From Terriglobia bacterium (GTDB taxonomy: Bacteria; Acidobacteriota; Terriglobia; Terriglobales; Acidobacteriaceae), in NCBI GenBank assembly GCA_021323935.1, contig JAJPJZ010000074.1:1-34683 (forward strand): a stretch of 34,683 nt of DNA, given 5' to 3'. The translations under genes were made by a program, and so were the position numbers. Shown in pieces: positions 17,527 through 26,681 of this stretch; position 1 is the first letter of the stretch; each line of letters begins with the position of its first letter. The notes beneath the pieces are model-generated. The model was not told where the DNA came from. It worked only from the letters and a program-made list of their open reading frames with translations, and did not search any database.

Positions 17527-19385
17527 TACTTTGCCTCCCGAAGAACCGGCTCCGGCGCGGTCGTGGCAGCCGCCGGAAAGTTAAGCGGCTCCACGAACCG
17601 GCGCCGGTCGGGCAGAAAGAGCACCGCAAACACCGCAAAGATGCTGGCGCCAACCGGCAGAATGCCCCACATCAGGCCTTGCCATGCCGGCGGCGGGGCC
17701 GCGCCGAACTCCAGTTTGTGGGCCGGCGGCACGTCGTCTTTAGTCCACAACGTCACATTGCCGTTGTCGTAACTCTCGGCTGGGCGCCAGCCGGCGAAGG
17801 CAAGCAGCGGCTCATAGAAGCGGTCGCGCACGAAGATGTACTTCAGGCCATATTGATTGGCGTGCTTCAGCACCGCGCGCAATGAATCCATGCCGGCGCT
17901 GCCGAAGTATTTGGCGTTATAAAGCTGCGCCGACCCGTAGGCGGTGAGCTCAGGCAGCAGGCGTGCCGAGTTATACGTGCCATCGACGCTGCCCGCGTTG
18001 GCGTAAGTTGAAACTTTGTCGAACTGGTTGCCGAAGCCGAGTGTGATGTAGCGGAACTTGGAGTGGTCGTCGCGATTCAGGAAGGCGATCACCTGGTCAA
18101 CACGGAACGGCGAGCCGTTAATTGGCTTGATCGTCATCCACGCCACGCCCATCGCGCACGAGAACACTGCGGCAATCCACAACCCCACCACGGCGCGAGT
18201 GCGGTAGCGGTCAATGAGCTCAGCCGCAAGCAGGCCCACCAGCGGCAGCGCCATGATGGTTCCCCAGAAGGTGAACCGCTCGAACGTCAGGATGTTGAAT
18301 GCGTTACCGGGATGCAGCAGCACGGGCGCTACGGGCGTCGTGCCGCCGAGGCCGATCATCGCGGTCAGCCACCATCCGAAGAACAGCGGCCGCAGCCGGC
18401 GCTCACGCGTGCCGCGCGTAAAGATGAACGGCAGCGCCAGGATCAGCGTGCCATACGGGATGACCCAGAAATTCATTCCGCTCAGGAAATTCTTCAGGTA
18501 GTTGTCGCGGCTGCCGTGCGGAATGGGCTGCTGAGTGATGGGGTGCTGGATGGTCTGGATAAAGTAGGGCAGCAGCACAACGGCAATCAGCACGCCGCAG
18601 ATCGCGGCAAAAATTGCCGCCCGCGAAATCACGCCCGCCACGCTGGATTCTTTGCCCTCGCGGTCACGGTCAATCAACGCCAGCGCGAATACCGGCCAGG
18701 CAAACAGCGCAAATCCAAACAGCAGCGTGACGTGGTGGGCAGCCGCTCCCGCCAGCGTAACGGCAACGCCCTTGATGAGCGCCGATCCGCTGCTGCTTCG
18801 CGACCAGCGATAAAAATAAGGCAGCGCGTTCAGCGCCATGGCCGTGGCCATGGTGTTGGGCAGTTGGCCTGACTGGTACACCAGCAGCGCCAGCGAGCCC
18901 AGCAGCACGCCCGCAATCGTGGCATAGCTGGCTGAGCGCTCATCCACCCACAGCTTGGCGTAGCGGAAGATGCCGACCGTCAGCAGCAGAATGACGATCA
19001 ATTGCACCACCATGTACGCGTAGGTGAGCCCGAGCAGGTGCGAGAACAACGCCACCCACTGGTGCGCCAGCGGCGGATATGTGGTCTGCGAGAAACCGCC
19101 AAACCACTTTTCGTTCCACGGGCTGAACCAGTGGTGAGCGTAGTGGTCGGCAAAAAACATGTGCGTGTTGGCATCGTAGGAACTGGCCGGCAACTGCATC
19201 AGCAGCAGCGGCCCGTGGACGGCCAGCGCCAGCAGCAGGATGGCGGTCAATGGAATAACGGCGCGACTGGAACTTGGGAGCGGGGAACTGAACGTCAAAG
19301 TAATGCCTCCGGGAATTCCGGCATTCGCCAGCGCGGGACTTGCACTTGGCGGAAAAGAGCCTTCAGGAGCAGTTTTGATTCGCAA
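17526..19385 (-). CDS. Polytopic GT-C/PTPS-related membrane protein, first gene of the envelope operon
   Basis: The frame from TTG 19385 gives 619 residues. The first 42 are low-complexity, so the true start is unsure, but a GAGAG lies just upstream. From residue 43 the first helix (VIPLTAILLLALAVHGPLLLM) leads to SYDANTHMFFADHYAHHWF and WFGGFSQTTYPPLAHQWVAL. An acidic loop with Asp/His after helix 1 followed by a YPP motif is typical of the 6-pyruvoyl-tetrahydropterin-synthase-related integral membrane family (PF10131-like) and GT-C glycosyltransferases that use polyprenyl-linked sugars. About ten more helices follow, then a periplasmic C-terminal domain (GYANAGSVDGTYNSARLL-like region, YIFVRDRFYEPLLAFAGWRP) and a last helix before RRRFVEPLNFP. 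The likely job is sugar transfer in the periplasm; substrate unknown. Confidence 0.75.
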   Translation of the reverse strand: MRIKTAPEGSFPPSASPALANAGIPGGITLTFSSPLPSSSRAVIPLTAILLLALAVHGPLLLMQLPASSYDANTHMFFADHYAHHWFSPWNEKWFGGFSQTTYPPLAHQWVALFSHLLGLTYAYMVVQLIVILLLTVGIFRYAKLWVDERSASYATIAGVLLGSLALLVYQSGQLPNTMATAMALNALPYFYRWSRSSSGSALIKGVAVTLAGAAAHHVTLLFGFALFAWPVFALALIDRDREGKESSVAGVISRAAIFAAICGVLIAVVLLPYFIQTIQHPITQQPIPHGSRDNYLKNFLSGMNFWVIPYGTLILALPFIFTRGTRERRLRPLFFGWWLTAMIGLGGTTPVAPVLLHPGNAFNILTFERFTFWGTIMALPLVGLLAAELIDRYRTRAVVGLWIAAVFSCAMGVAWMTIKPINGSPFRVDQVIAFLNRDDHSKFRYITLGFGNQFDKVSTYANAGSVDGTYNSARLLPELTAYGSAQLYNAKYFGSAGMDSLRAVLKHANQYGLKYIFVRDRFYEPLLAFAGWRPAESYDNGNVTLWTKDDVPPAHKLEFGAAPPPAWQGLMWGILPVGASIFAVFAVLFLPDRRRFVEPLNFPAAATTAPEPVLREAK

Positions 19386-19597
19386 TTAGCTCTCAGGGTT
19401 TCTTTGTGAGCAGCGGAAGTGTGTTTGTTCGAACCGCAACGGCAGGTGTGTACCGCGAGCACAATAGAGAGCACCTGGATACCGCATGAGAGCAGTTCAC
19501 CCGCCGCCCAACCTGTGCACGCCTCGATTTTCCTGCTACTTACAGCATCGACAATGGAACGGAGCTTGCGAGAGTACCAGCTGGCAGAACCATCTCT

Positions 19598-22500
19598 GTG
19601 ACCCAGAGCAGTCCCGTGAAACGAAAATTATTTCCCCTGATTTTATTCGCGTGTTTTTTTGCGGCCGTTCCCCTGCGGGCGCAAACATTTGAAATCAATG
19701 GGCAGGCGCAACCGGCGCAGGCCGCTCCGGCAAAAAAGAGCGCTTCAAAGAGCAAGCCCGGTAAGGCCGGCGCCGCACAGAACTCGAGCAGCGACGGCTT
19801 CAGCTTCGGAACCAGCCTTGAAGTCGCTCGCGAGAACCGCGCCGCCCAGGATGCCATGAAGCACGGCAACCCCGGCCTCGCGCTGGTCCACGCCAAGCGG
19901 GCTGCCGACGCCGCTCCCACGAACAAAGGCCTGTGGCTGAACTACGGCTACACCGCCCGGCTGGCCGGTAAATATGACGAATCCCTCCAGGCCTATCGCC
20001 ATGTCCTGCAAATCGAGGCGAACTCTCCCGACGCGCAATCAGGAATGGCGCAAACCTACCTGCGCATGGGCAACACCAATGAAGCGCGGCGGCTGCTGAC
20101 CGCGGTGATCGAGGCTAATCCCAAGCGGGTCAATGACATCCTGATCCTGGGCGAGATGGAGATGCACGAAGGCAATTTGCCGCAGGCGATCTCCATCCTG
20201 CAGCGGGCCGAAGCCCAGCAGCCCTCGGCGCACGCCGAATTGCTGATGGCGGTGGGCTACATGAAGCTGAAACAGCCGGATAAAGCCAAGCATTATCTCG
20301 ACCAGGCCAAGGCACGCGCGCCGCGCAATCCTGAGGTGTACCGCGCCATCGCCAACTTCTTCCGCGAGACGCACGACTACAAGGCCGCGATCACGGCGCT
20401 GAAGCAGATTCCCAAGCCGACTCCCGAGACGCTGGCCGACCTCGGCTACACCTACGAACTTGACGGCGACAAGAAGGAATCGGCCGCCGCTTACGCCAAA
20501 GCCGCCAACGCCGCGCCCGCAACCCTGGGCTTCCAGTTAAGTGCCGCGCAATCAGCCATCGTGGCCGGCGACCTCGGCGCGGGCAAGCAGTTCCTGGCCC
20601 GGGCCCAGGGCATTGACGCCAACAGCTATCGCCTCCACGCTATCAGGGCGATGCTGGCGCGGGTGGAAAACCGCCCGCAGGACGCAATTAAGGAATACCA
20701 GATTGCCATCGCCAACCTGCCCCAGGGCGGCGTGCCTGAAGGCCAGCTTTTCCCGGTGCAGTTGCACCTGAACCTGGCCGACCTCTTGCGGGAGCAGGGC
20801 GAGGAAGCCGAGGCGAAGCAACAGATCAAGATTGCCGAAGACATCGTCGACCAGTTGGACATTCAAGGCACGGCGCGGGCTGAGTTCCTGCGCGTGCGCG
20901 CCGCGGTCAAGACCGGCGACAGCGACTTTAACGGCGCCGAAACTGACCTGAAGCAGGCGATGCAGCTCGATCCTGACAACCTGAACATTCAACTTCAATA
21001 CGGCAGCCTGTTGTGGAAGATGAAGCGGCAGGCGGAATCGCAGAAGGTGTATGCCGCGATTCTGAGCAAGGATCCCGAGAAGCGCTTTGCCCTCGAGAGC
21101 CTCGGCTACTTGGCGCGCGACGCCGGCGACAGCAAGACCGCCGAGCAGTGGTTCATGCGCTTTGCCGAAGCTTACCCTGACGACTACGTTCCCCACCTTG
21201 CGCTCGGCGACCTGTACACTGCCACGCGCGACTTTGCCAAGGCCGATGCCGAATACGGCCGCGCCTTCAAGCTGGCGCCGCAAAATCCCACGGTTGTGGC
21301 CAATGCCGCCAATGCCGCGATTGAGGCCCGCAAGATGGACCTGGCCGGCCAGTGGCTGGCGCGCGCCACCGGAACCATGAATGACGACGCCAAGGTCATG
21401 CTGGAGCGCGAACGCTGGCTGTTCCACACCGGCAAGTTCAAGGAGTCGGCGCAGCTTGGCTACAAAGTGCTGCAGAAGCTGCCGAATGACCGCAATGCCG
21501 CGGTGTACCTGGGCTACGCGCTCTATAACCTCGGCCGCTATGACGACGTGCTGGCGCTGGCAAACCGCTACGACGCAATTCTGCCCAAGGAACCAAACTT
21601 CCCCCTGCTGGCCGGCCATGTTCACAAGCAGGGCGGCCTGCTCGATGAAGCTGCCGACGACTACAGCCGCGCCATGGAGCGCGACCCCAAGATGGTCGAG
21701 GCTTACGTCAACCGCGGCTACGTTGAGAACGACCTGCAGGACGCGGGTGACGCGGTAAATGACTTCCATAAAGCGCTCGAGCTCAGCCCGAATAACGGCG
21801 TCGCCGACCTGGGGCTGGCGTTCTCGAACCTGGAACTGCATCACGGCAAGGCGGCGCTTGAGGCAGTCGACAAGGCGCAGAAGCTGATTGGCGAGTCGGG
21901 CGCCGTGCACCTGGCGCGCGCCACCGCGTATCGCCAGATGCGGCAGTTGCAGAAAGCTGAGGCGGAATACCACCTGGCGCTGAAGTATGCGCCTGACGAT
22001 CTGCACCTGAACATGGCGCTGGCTGACACGCTCTACCACGAGCGCAAGTACCGCGACTCCATCACGGTGCTGAACGCCGCTCTGCAGCTCTCGCCCGGCG
22101 ATCCGCTCATCTACGCGCAACTGGCCGCGGCCAGCGCGGAGCTGCGCGATCGTGCGCAGACCATGAACTACGTTGCCGCCGCCGAACGCGAGGGCGGCGA
22201 TCAATCGGCCGTGCTGGTCGCAACCGGCGAAGCGCTGATGACGCTCGGCGACCGCAGCGCCGCCATGGAACGGTTTGCGCGCGCCCTCGACGCGCCTGAC
22301 GCAGACAAGATCAACGTGCGCCTCTCGATTGCCAAGCTGTTCGTGCGCGAAGGCAAGTACGACGACGCGCGCCAGCAGGTTTCACTCGCCTTTGCCGAAG
22401 CGCGCATCGGTGAAGCTGCGCCTCCCACGGCTGACAACATGGTGGAAGCTGCCAACACCTTCCTGGCCATGCGCGACTTCAACCTGGCCGAGCGCTACTA

Positions 22501-23836
22501 CGCCAAAGCCAAAGACCTGGGCGCGGGTGATGAAGTGGTGGCCATCGGCATGGCGAACAGCTACCTGGCGCGCGGCAACGCCGAGCAGGCGGCATCGCAA
22601 TTGGCCTCGCTAGGCACGGCTGACGACAACCAGCAGAACTTCGATTACCAGATGGCAATGGCAAACCTGTATCGGCAGCGGCGCGACACGGTGCACGCGC
22701 TGACCGCCTTCGCCCAGGCTAATGAGCTTTCGGCTGACGACGACATTGCCGAGCGCTCGCTTGAAGAAGTTGCCGGCGAAGAGGGATACCGCGTCAATCA
22801 GCGGGTCAGCCTGTTCAGCGATGTGGACATTGCGCCCATCTTCGACGATTCCACCATTTACACGCTCGACGCCAAGCTGTTCGGCGTGGCCACCAACGGC
22901 GCTCAGATGCCGCCGCCGCGTTCTTCGCTGCAGACTTTGTGGACTGACGGCTTCCACTATCACGTCAGCGGCCTGCCGCTGGTCAGCGGCTTCTTCCAGC
23001 TCCGCAACGCCACCGGAACTTACTCGGTGCCGAGCGGGCTGCTGATCATTGACCGCAACACGTTTGACTACAACTTTAACGGGGCGCTGAACCCGGTGCT
23101 GCGCATGGGGCGCAACTCCATCCAGTTCAACGCCGGCCTGCAATACACGTTACGGCGCGACCACGGCTCGAACCTTTCAGCCATTGAGCTGAACCAGAAC
23201 CTGTTCCGCCAGTTCGTGTTCTTCTCGAGCAACTCGTTCCTGAACTGGATTTCGCTGCGCGGCCACGCCTTCCATGAGGCCGGTCCGTTCACCAATCAAC
23301 ACCTGAGCTCGCGCGATGTCGGCGCCAACCTGGAATTCACGGTGGGCCGCCCATGGGGCAAGACGGCCATGGTGACGGGCTATTCCGCCCGCGAGCTGCA
23401 ATTCAACCCGCTGCTGCGCCAGTATTTCACCACCTCAACCTATGCCGGCCTGCAGCGCACGTTTGGCGAGAACCTGAAAGTTTCAGTGCTGGGTGAGTAC
23501 ATCCGCGCCTGGCGGGTGCAGGACGCCGCTTCGGCCACGGCGCAAGCCATGCGTCCGGCGGCCTCCTTCGAATACCGGGTTGGCCGGCGCTGGACGGTTG
23601 ACGGGCAGGTTGCCTTCGATCGCGGCGAAGGTTTCCACTCTTATGACAACATCCAGAGCGGATTCTTCATCTCTTATGACAAACCACTCCGCAGGAACGT
23701 TGCTGGTGTGAGTGGCGACATCCCCGTCGAGTATCCGCTCCGATTCTCTGTCGGGCTGCAGCAAGACGATTTTCCGAACTTCACTGGCCAGGGACAGGCG
23801 ATTTTCCGTCCAGTGTTTCGCTTGACCATTTTTTAA
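19598..23836 (+). CDS. Very large TPR protein with C-terminal outer-membrane beta-barrel (BcsC/PgaA-like layout)
   Basis: The 1412-residue product starts at GTG 19598; GTG 19616 (VKRKLFPLILFACFFAAVPLRAQ) would give a tidier signal peptide and is possible. From about residue 75 to 1055 there are some two dozen tetratricopeptide repeats (for example GLWLNYGYTARLAGKYDESL and AQTYLRMGNTNEARRLLTAV, VNRGYVENDLQDAGDAVNDF). Residues ~1060-1412 alternate polar and aromatic residues in strands (NSIQFNAGLQYTLRRD, AMVTGYSARELQFNPLLRQY, WTVDGQVAFDRGEGFH) and end FRPVFRLTIF with a terminal Phe, as for an outer-membrane barrel. That layout is that of BcsC or PgaA, which export cellulose or PNAG through a barrel fed by periplasmic TPRs. 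It begins the polysaccharide gene run, so export of the polymer is the likely job. Confidence 0.8.
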   Translation: MTQSSPVKRKLFPLILFACFFAAVPLRAQTFEINGQAQPAQAAPAKKSASKSKPGKAGAAQNSSSDGFSFGTSLEVARENRAAQDAMKHGNPGLALVHAKRAADAAPTNKGLWLNYGYTARLAGKYDESLQAYRHVLQIEANSPDAQSGMAQTYLRMGNTNEARRLLTAVIEANPKRVNDILILGEMEMHEGNLPQAISILQRAEAQQPSAHAELLMAVGYMKLKQPDKAKHYLDQAKARAPRNPEVYRAIANFFRETHDYKAAITALKQIPKPTPETLADLGYTYELDGDKKESAAAYAKAANAAPATLGFQLSAAQSAIVAGDLGAGKQFLARAQGIDANSYRLHAIRAMLARVENRPQDAIKEYQIAIANLPQGGVPEGQLFPVQLHLNLADLLREQGEEAEAKQQIKIAEDIVDQLDIQGTARAEFLRVRAAVKTGDSDFNGAETDLKQAMQLDPDNLNIQLQYGSLLWKMKRQAESQKVYAAILSKDPEKRFALESLGYLARDAGDSKTAEQWFMRFAEAYPDDYVPHLALGDLYTATRDFAKADAEYGRAFKLAPQNPTVVANAANAAIEARKMDLAGQWLARATGTMNDDAKVMLERERWLFHTGKFKESAQLGYKVLQKLPNDRNAAVYLGYALYNLGRYDDVLALANRYDAILPKEPNFPLLAGHVHKQGGLLDEAADDYSRAMERDPKMVEAYVNRGYVENDLQDAGDAVNDFHKALELSPNNGVADLGLAFSNLELHHGKAALEAVDKAQKLIGESGAVHLARATAYRQMRQLQKAEAEYHLALKYAPDDLHLNMALADTLYHERKYRDSITVLNAALQLSPGDPLIYAQLAAASAELRDRAQTMNYVAAAEREGGDQSAVLVATGEALMTLGDRSAAMERFARALDAPDADKINVRLSIAKLFVREGKYDDARQQVSLAFAEARIGEAAPPTADNMVEAANTFLAMRDFNLAERYYAKAKDLGAGDEVVAIGMANSYLARGNAEQAASQLASLGTADDNQQNFDYQMAMANLYRQRRDTVHALTAFAQANELSADDDIAERSLEEVAGEEGYRVNQRVSLFSDVDIAPIFDDSTIYTLDAKLFGVATNGAQMPPPRSSLQTLWTDGFHYHVSGLPLVSGFFQLRNATGTYSVPSGLLIIDRNTFDYNFNGALNPVLRMGRNSIQFNAGLQYTLRRDHGSNLSAIELNQNLFRQFVFFSSNSFLNWISLRGHAFHEAGPFTNQHLSSRDVGANLEFTVGRPWGKTAMVTGYSARELQFNPLLRQYFTTSTYAGLQRTFGENLKVSVLGEYIRAWRVQDAASATAQAMRPAASFEYRVGRRWTVDGQVAFDRGEGFHSYDNIQSGFFISYDKPLRRNVAGVSGDIPVEYPLRFSVGLQQDDFPNFTGQGQAIFRPVFRLTIF

Positions 23837-23850
23837 GGCCAGAGGGGCCC

Positions 23851-25101
23851 ATGAAGATTTGCCTGGTTACCGCGTTCCCGCCCAGCCGGCGGGGACTGAA
23901 TGAATACGGGTACCACATCGCACGTGAGCTGCAGCGCGACCCGCTGCTCTCGCTTACCGTGCTCGCCGATGAACTGGGGACCTCAGAACCTGAGCTGCCC
24001 GAGTTCGACGTGGTTCGCTGCTGGCAGTTCAACGCCCTGAGCAACCCCACGCGCCTGCTGCAGACCATTCGTGAGTGCCGGCCTGACGTGGTGTGGTTCA
24101 ACCTGCTGTTCTCAACCTTTGGCGATCAGCCGCTGGCGGCTTTCGGCGGCCTCTCGATCCCGCTTCTTTCCCGCATCGCGGGCTTTTACACGCACGTTAC
24201 ATTGCACCACCTGATGGACAACATCAACCTGGCTGATGCCGGCGTGCGCTTCCCCCGCATCTATCGGTTAGCAGGGTCAATCGCCACGCGCATGTTGCTG
24301 GGAGCAAACTCAATTTCGGTGTTGCTGCCGGCTTACCGGCGCACCCTGATGGAAAAATATCGGGGCGAGAACGTGCACTTCCGCGCCCACGGCATTCTTT
24401 CAGCACGGCCCGAGTACCCCGATTTCAGCAAGCGCGGCAACCCTGAGCACCGCATCCTGGCCTTCGGCAAGTGGGGCACTTACAAGCGGCTTGAGCTGCT
24501 CATGGAGGCCTTCGACGCCATCGCTTCGGCCATTCCCAACAGCAAGCTGGTGATTGCCGGCTCCGACCACCCCATGACGCCCGGCTACGTGGAAAATATC
24601 GCCCGGCAGTACAAGGGCAACAACCGCGTGGTCTTTACCGGCTACGTGGCTGAAGAGCAGATCCCGGAGCTGTTCTCGACTGCGAGCGTGCTGGTGATGC
24701 CTTATTCATCGGCCACCGGCTCGAGCGGCGTGGCGCACCTGGCCTGCGAATACGGCGTGCCCATCATCTCCGCCGATATCGCCGATTTCCGCGAAATGGG
24801 CGACGACGAAGGCATTGCCATCGACTTTTACAACGTCGGCCATCCCGGTAGCCTGGCCGGGCGCATCATCGATTTGCTTAAGTCGCCGGAGCGGCAGACG
24901 CAGATGGCGGAACAGAATTTTTCTGCCGCGCTGCGTATGACCATGCCGCAGATCATCCGCTCTTACCTGCGGTCGTTCACGCTCTACCAGAAGGCCAAGG
25001 CGATGGAGCCCATCTCGCGCTTCCGCCGCATTCCAGGCTGGGTGCCCTCACGTTCTACGATCTTCCGCGCTGCTGCGCCCAGGTGGGCCCCATGGATGTA
25101 A
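23851..25101 (+). CDS. Glycosyltransferase family 4
   Basis: The 416-residue product starts at ATG 23851, 14 bases after the TPR-barrel gene, with AGAGGGG just upstream. It begins MKICLVTAFPPSRRGLNEYG, the typical GT-B N-terminus of GT4 enzymes, and has a C-terminal Rossmann domain with HRILAFGKWGTYKRLELLM, NSKLVIAGSDHPMTPGY, RVVFTGYVAEEQIPELFSTA and VLVMPYSSATGSSGVAHLA followed by EYGVPIIS, where the glutamate for the nucleotide ribose is expected. GT4 enzymes transfer a sugar from a nucleotide donor with retention, in the cytoplasm. Donor and acceptor cannot be read. The C-terminal 50 residues extend past the domain (RFRRIPGWVPSRST). Its stop overlaps the next gene's start by ten bases. Confidence 0.9.
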   Translation: MKICLVTAFPPSRRGLNEYGYHIARELQRDPLLSLTVLADELGTSEPELPEFDVVRCWQFNALSNPTRLLQTIRECRPDVVWFNLLFSTFGDQPLAAFGGLSIPLLSRIAGFYTHVTLHHLMDNINLADAGVRFPRIYRLAGSIATRMLLGANSISVLLPAYRRTLMEKYRGENVHFRAHGILSARPEYPDFSKRGNPEHRILAFGKWGTYKRLELLMEAFDAIASAIPNSKLVIAGSDHPMTPGYVENIARQYKGNNRVVFTGYVAEEQIPELFSTASVLVMPYSSATGSSGVAHLACEYGVPIISADIADFREMGDDEGIAIDFYNVGHPGSLAGRIIDLLKSPERQTQMAEQNFSAALRMTMPQIIRSYLRSFTLYQKAKAMEPISRFRRIPGWVPSRSTIFRAAAPRWAPWM

Positions 25102-26273
25102 GGGCAATTCTGCTGATTGGAGGAGCGCAGAACCAGAGTGCGGGCTCAGGCGCCGAATCGGAAACCGTGGTCGGGGTGCCGCTGGCAACGGTTGACGTGC
25201 TGGGCAAGCCGGTTGTTCATCGCGTAGCTGAGCAACTGCTGGCCCAGGGCGTTTCGCGAATCACGGTTGTGGCTGATGCCGGCGCGAACACGCCGGCAAC
25301 CGCGCGGCAGAATCTTCCCGCGGGCGCGGAATTTGTGCTGGCCGAAGCCGGGCAGCTCTGGCGCGACGGCGAAAACGCCTTTGAGAAGACGAGCGACGAG
25401 GGCGCCGAACTGGTCATTGTGTGGCGCCTGGGCAGCTACGTTGAATTCAACGTCGAGCCGCTGGTGCAGGCCCATCTTGACCAGGGCGCACGGACCACTG
25501 CAGTCTGCGACGCCAACGGCGAAGCGCTCGAAATTTTCGTGGTGTGCGGCTCGCGCCGCAATGACGCTGCTTACCTGTTCCGCCATCAGTTGCAGGGCAC
25601 GCGCATGCCGGGCTGCACTTACCGGCACTTCGGTTATGTGAACCGGCTGCGCACCGTGGCTGATTTGCGCCAGCTCACCGCCGATGGCCTGCTGCTGCGC
25701 AACGCGGTGCGGCCGATTGGGCGCGAAATCAAGCCCGGAGTGTGGCTGGGTGAGGGGGCGCGCGTGCAACGCGGCGCTCGCCTGGTAGCGCCTTGCTATG
25801 TAGGCGCGAGGGCCCGAGTTCGCGCGGCAGTTGTGCTCACGCGGGCTGCAGCCATCGAGCACCACGCCGAAGTGGATTGCGGCACCGTGGTCGATGGCTC
25901 GAACGTGTTGCCTTTTTCCTATGTCGGCGCCGGTCTCGACGTCTGCCAGTCCATCGTGGGCTACCGAAAAATCGCCCCGCTGAAGCGGCCGGTGGAAGTC
26001 GAAGTCACGGATCCGAAGCTGGTCGGGATGGCCAGCGAGCATGCGCCGGTGCGCGTGGCATCCAAGGCGGGAGCGCTGTTTGCCTTCCTGCCGATGCAGC
26101 TCATCCGCGGAGTGCTTGCCAAGAAACAATGCGAGCAGGAGCCGGATCTGGCTTCGGCCATCAGTGCGCCGGCCGCGGCCTTGCGCGAACCGCTGGGGCA
26201 GCCGCCCTCGGCGCATAACTCGGCCGAGTTCCCGGCCAACATGGTGGTTGCGAGGAGATATGGAAACGAGTAG
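25092..26273 (+). CDS. Nucleotidyltransferase-like protein with left-handed beta-helix, degenerate active-site loop
   Basis: The 393-residue product starts at ATG 25092 inside the end of the glycosyltransferase gene (ten-base overlap); GTG 25083 is less likely. It begins MDVRAILLIGGAQNQSAGSG and then VPLATVDVLGKPVVHRVAEQL, matching the N-terminal fold of NDP-sugar pyrophosphorylases, but the GGxGTR phosphate-binding loop is replaced by GGAQNQSAG and lengthened. Residues ~225-310 (EIKPGVWLGEGARVQRGARL, CYVGARARVRAAVVLTRAAA, CGTVVDGSNVLPFSYVGAGL) form the hexapeptide-like left-handed beta-helix used by GlmU and ManC-type enzymes. C-terminal 70 residues are extra. It may be an NDP-sugar enzyme or a degenerate regulatory relative; catalysis is in doubt. 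Confidence 0.75.
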   Translation: MDVRAILLIGGAQNQSAGSGAESETVVGVPLATVDVLGKPVVHRVAEQLLAQGVSRITVVADAGANTPATARQNLPAGAEFVLAEAGQLWRDGENAFEKTSDEGAELVIVWRLGSYVEFNVEPLVQAHLDQGARTTAVCDANGEALEIFVVCGSRRNDAAYLFRHQLQGTRMPGCTYRHFGYVNRLRTVADLRQLTADGLLLRNAVRPIGREIKPGVWLGEGARVQRGARLVAPCYVGARARVRAAVVLTRAAAIEHHAEVDCGTVVDGSNVLPFSYVGAGLDVCQSIVGYRKIAPLKRPVEVEVTDPKLVGMASEHAPVRVASKAGALFAFLPMQLIRGVLAKKQCEQEPDLASAISAPAAALREPLGQPPSAHNSAEFPANMVVARRYGNE

Positions 26274-26670
26274 GCCTGTTGTAGTGAAGCGCATGCCGGA
26301 ACGATTGAGCCTGCGCACCGCACGGCAATTCGAGCGTGAGGTCCAGCCTTTTTTGACTTCGGACCGCCCGCAGGTTGTCTTCGATCTGTCCCAGGTCCGG
26401 CACCTCGACGCCGCCGGCGTTGACATGCTGCTGCGCTGCATGACGCAGGCAATGAAACGCGATGGCGACCTGAAGCTGGCAGCGCTCTCCGATCACGCGC
26501 TCACCATTCTTGAGCTGACCCGGACCGATCGTCTTTTCGAGGTCTATGAGACTTCAACTGACGCGGTGCGCAGCTTTACTTACTTCCTTCCGAACGCGAT
26601 GAGGGCGTTCCCCATTAACCCTGCGGCGCCGCCTTCAGCAGGCGGAGCGCTTGAGCCGAGGGCCGCGTAA
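26260..26670 (+). CDS. STAS-domain protein (anti-sigma antagonist-like) lacking the phosphorylatable serine
   Basis: The 136-residue product starts at ATG 26260, with AGGAG only two bases before it, or at GTG 26284; the 14-base overlap with the preceding stop argues for coupling. It has the STAS fold: RLSLRTARQFEREVQPFL, then PQVVFDLSQVRHLDAAGVDM and LKLAALSDHALTILELTRTD. In SpoIIAA-type antagonists the loop is DSSG and the second serine is phosphorylated by the anti-sigma kinase. Here D50-A51-A52-G53 replaces it, so no such switch can operate. It could be a binding scaffold for the flippase or glycosyltransferase complex, which is an inference. The C-terminal 30 residues are Pro/Ala-rich. 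Confidence 0.8.
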   Translation: METSRPVVVKRMPERLSLRTARQFEREVQPFLTSDRPQVVFDLSQVRHLDAAGVDMLLRCMTQAMKRDGDLKLAALSDHALTILELTRTDRLFEVYETSTDAVRSFTYFLPNAMRAFPINPAAPPSAGGALEPRAA

Positions 26671-26681
26671 CCAGGCAAAAA

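Noticed and set aside
19427-19434. Eight-base palindrome GTTCGAAC before the TPR gene as a LexA-type box
   Set aside because: Too short, lacks the spaced CGAAC-N4-GTTCG form, and the neighbouring genes are not repair genes.
20552-22204. 550-codon minus-strand open frame inside the TPR gene
   Set aside because: Shadow of the plus-strand TPR repeats; no domain signatures and it cannot coexist with the strong plus-strand protein.
26041-26259. N-terminal extension of the STAS frame
   Set aside because: It reads through the nucleotidyltransferase gene in another frame, is Arg-rich and has no STAS similarity; the ATG at 26260 has a nearby AGGAG.
25146-26441. 431-codon minus-strand open frame across the nucleotidyltransferase and STAS genes
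   Set aside because: Shadow frame; the plus-strand proteins have clear folds.
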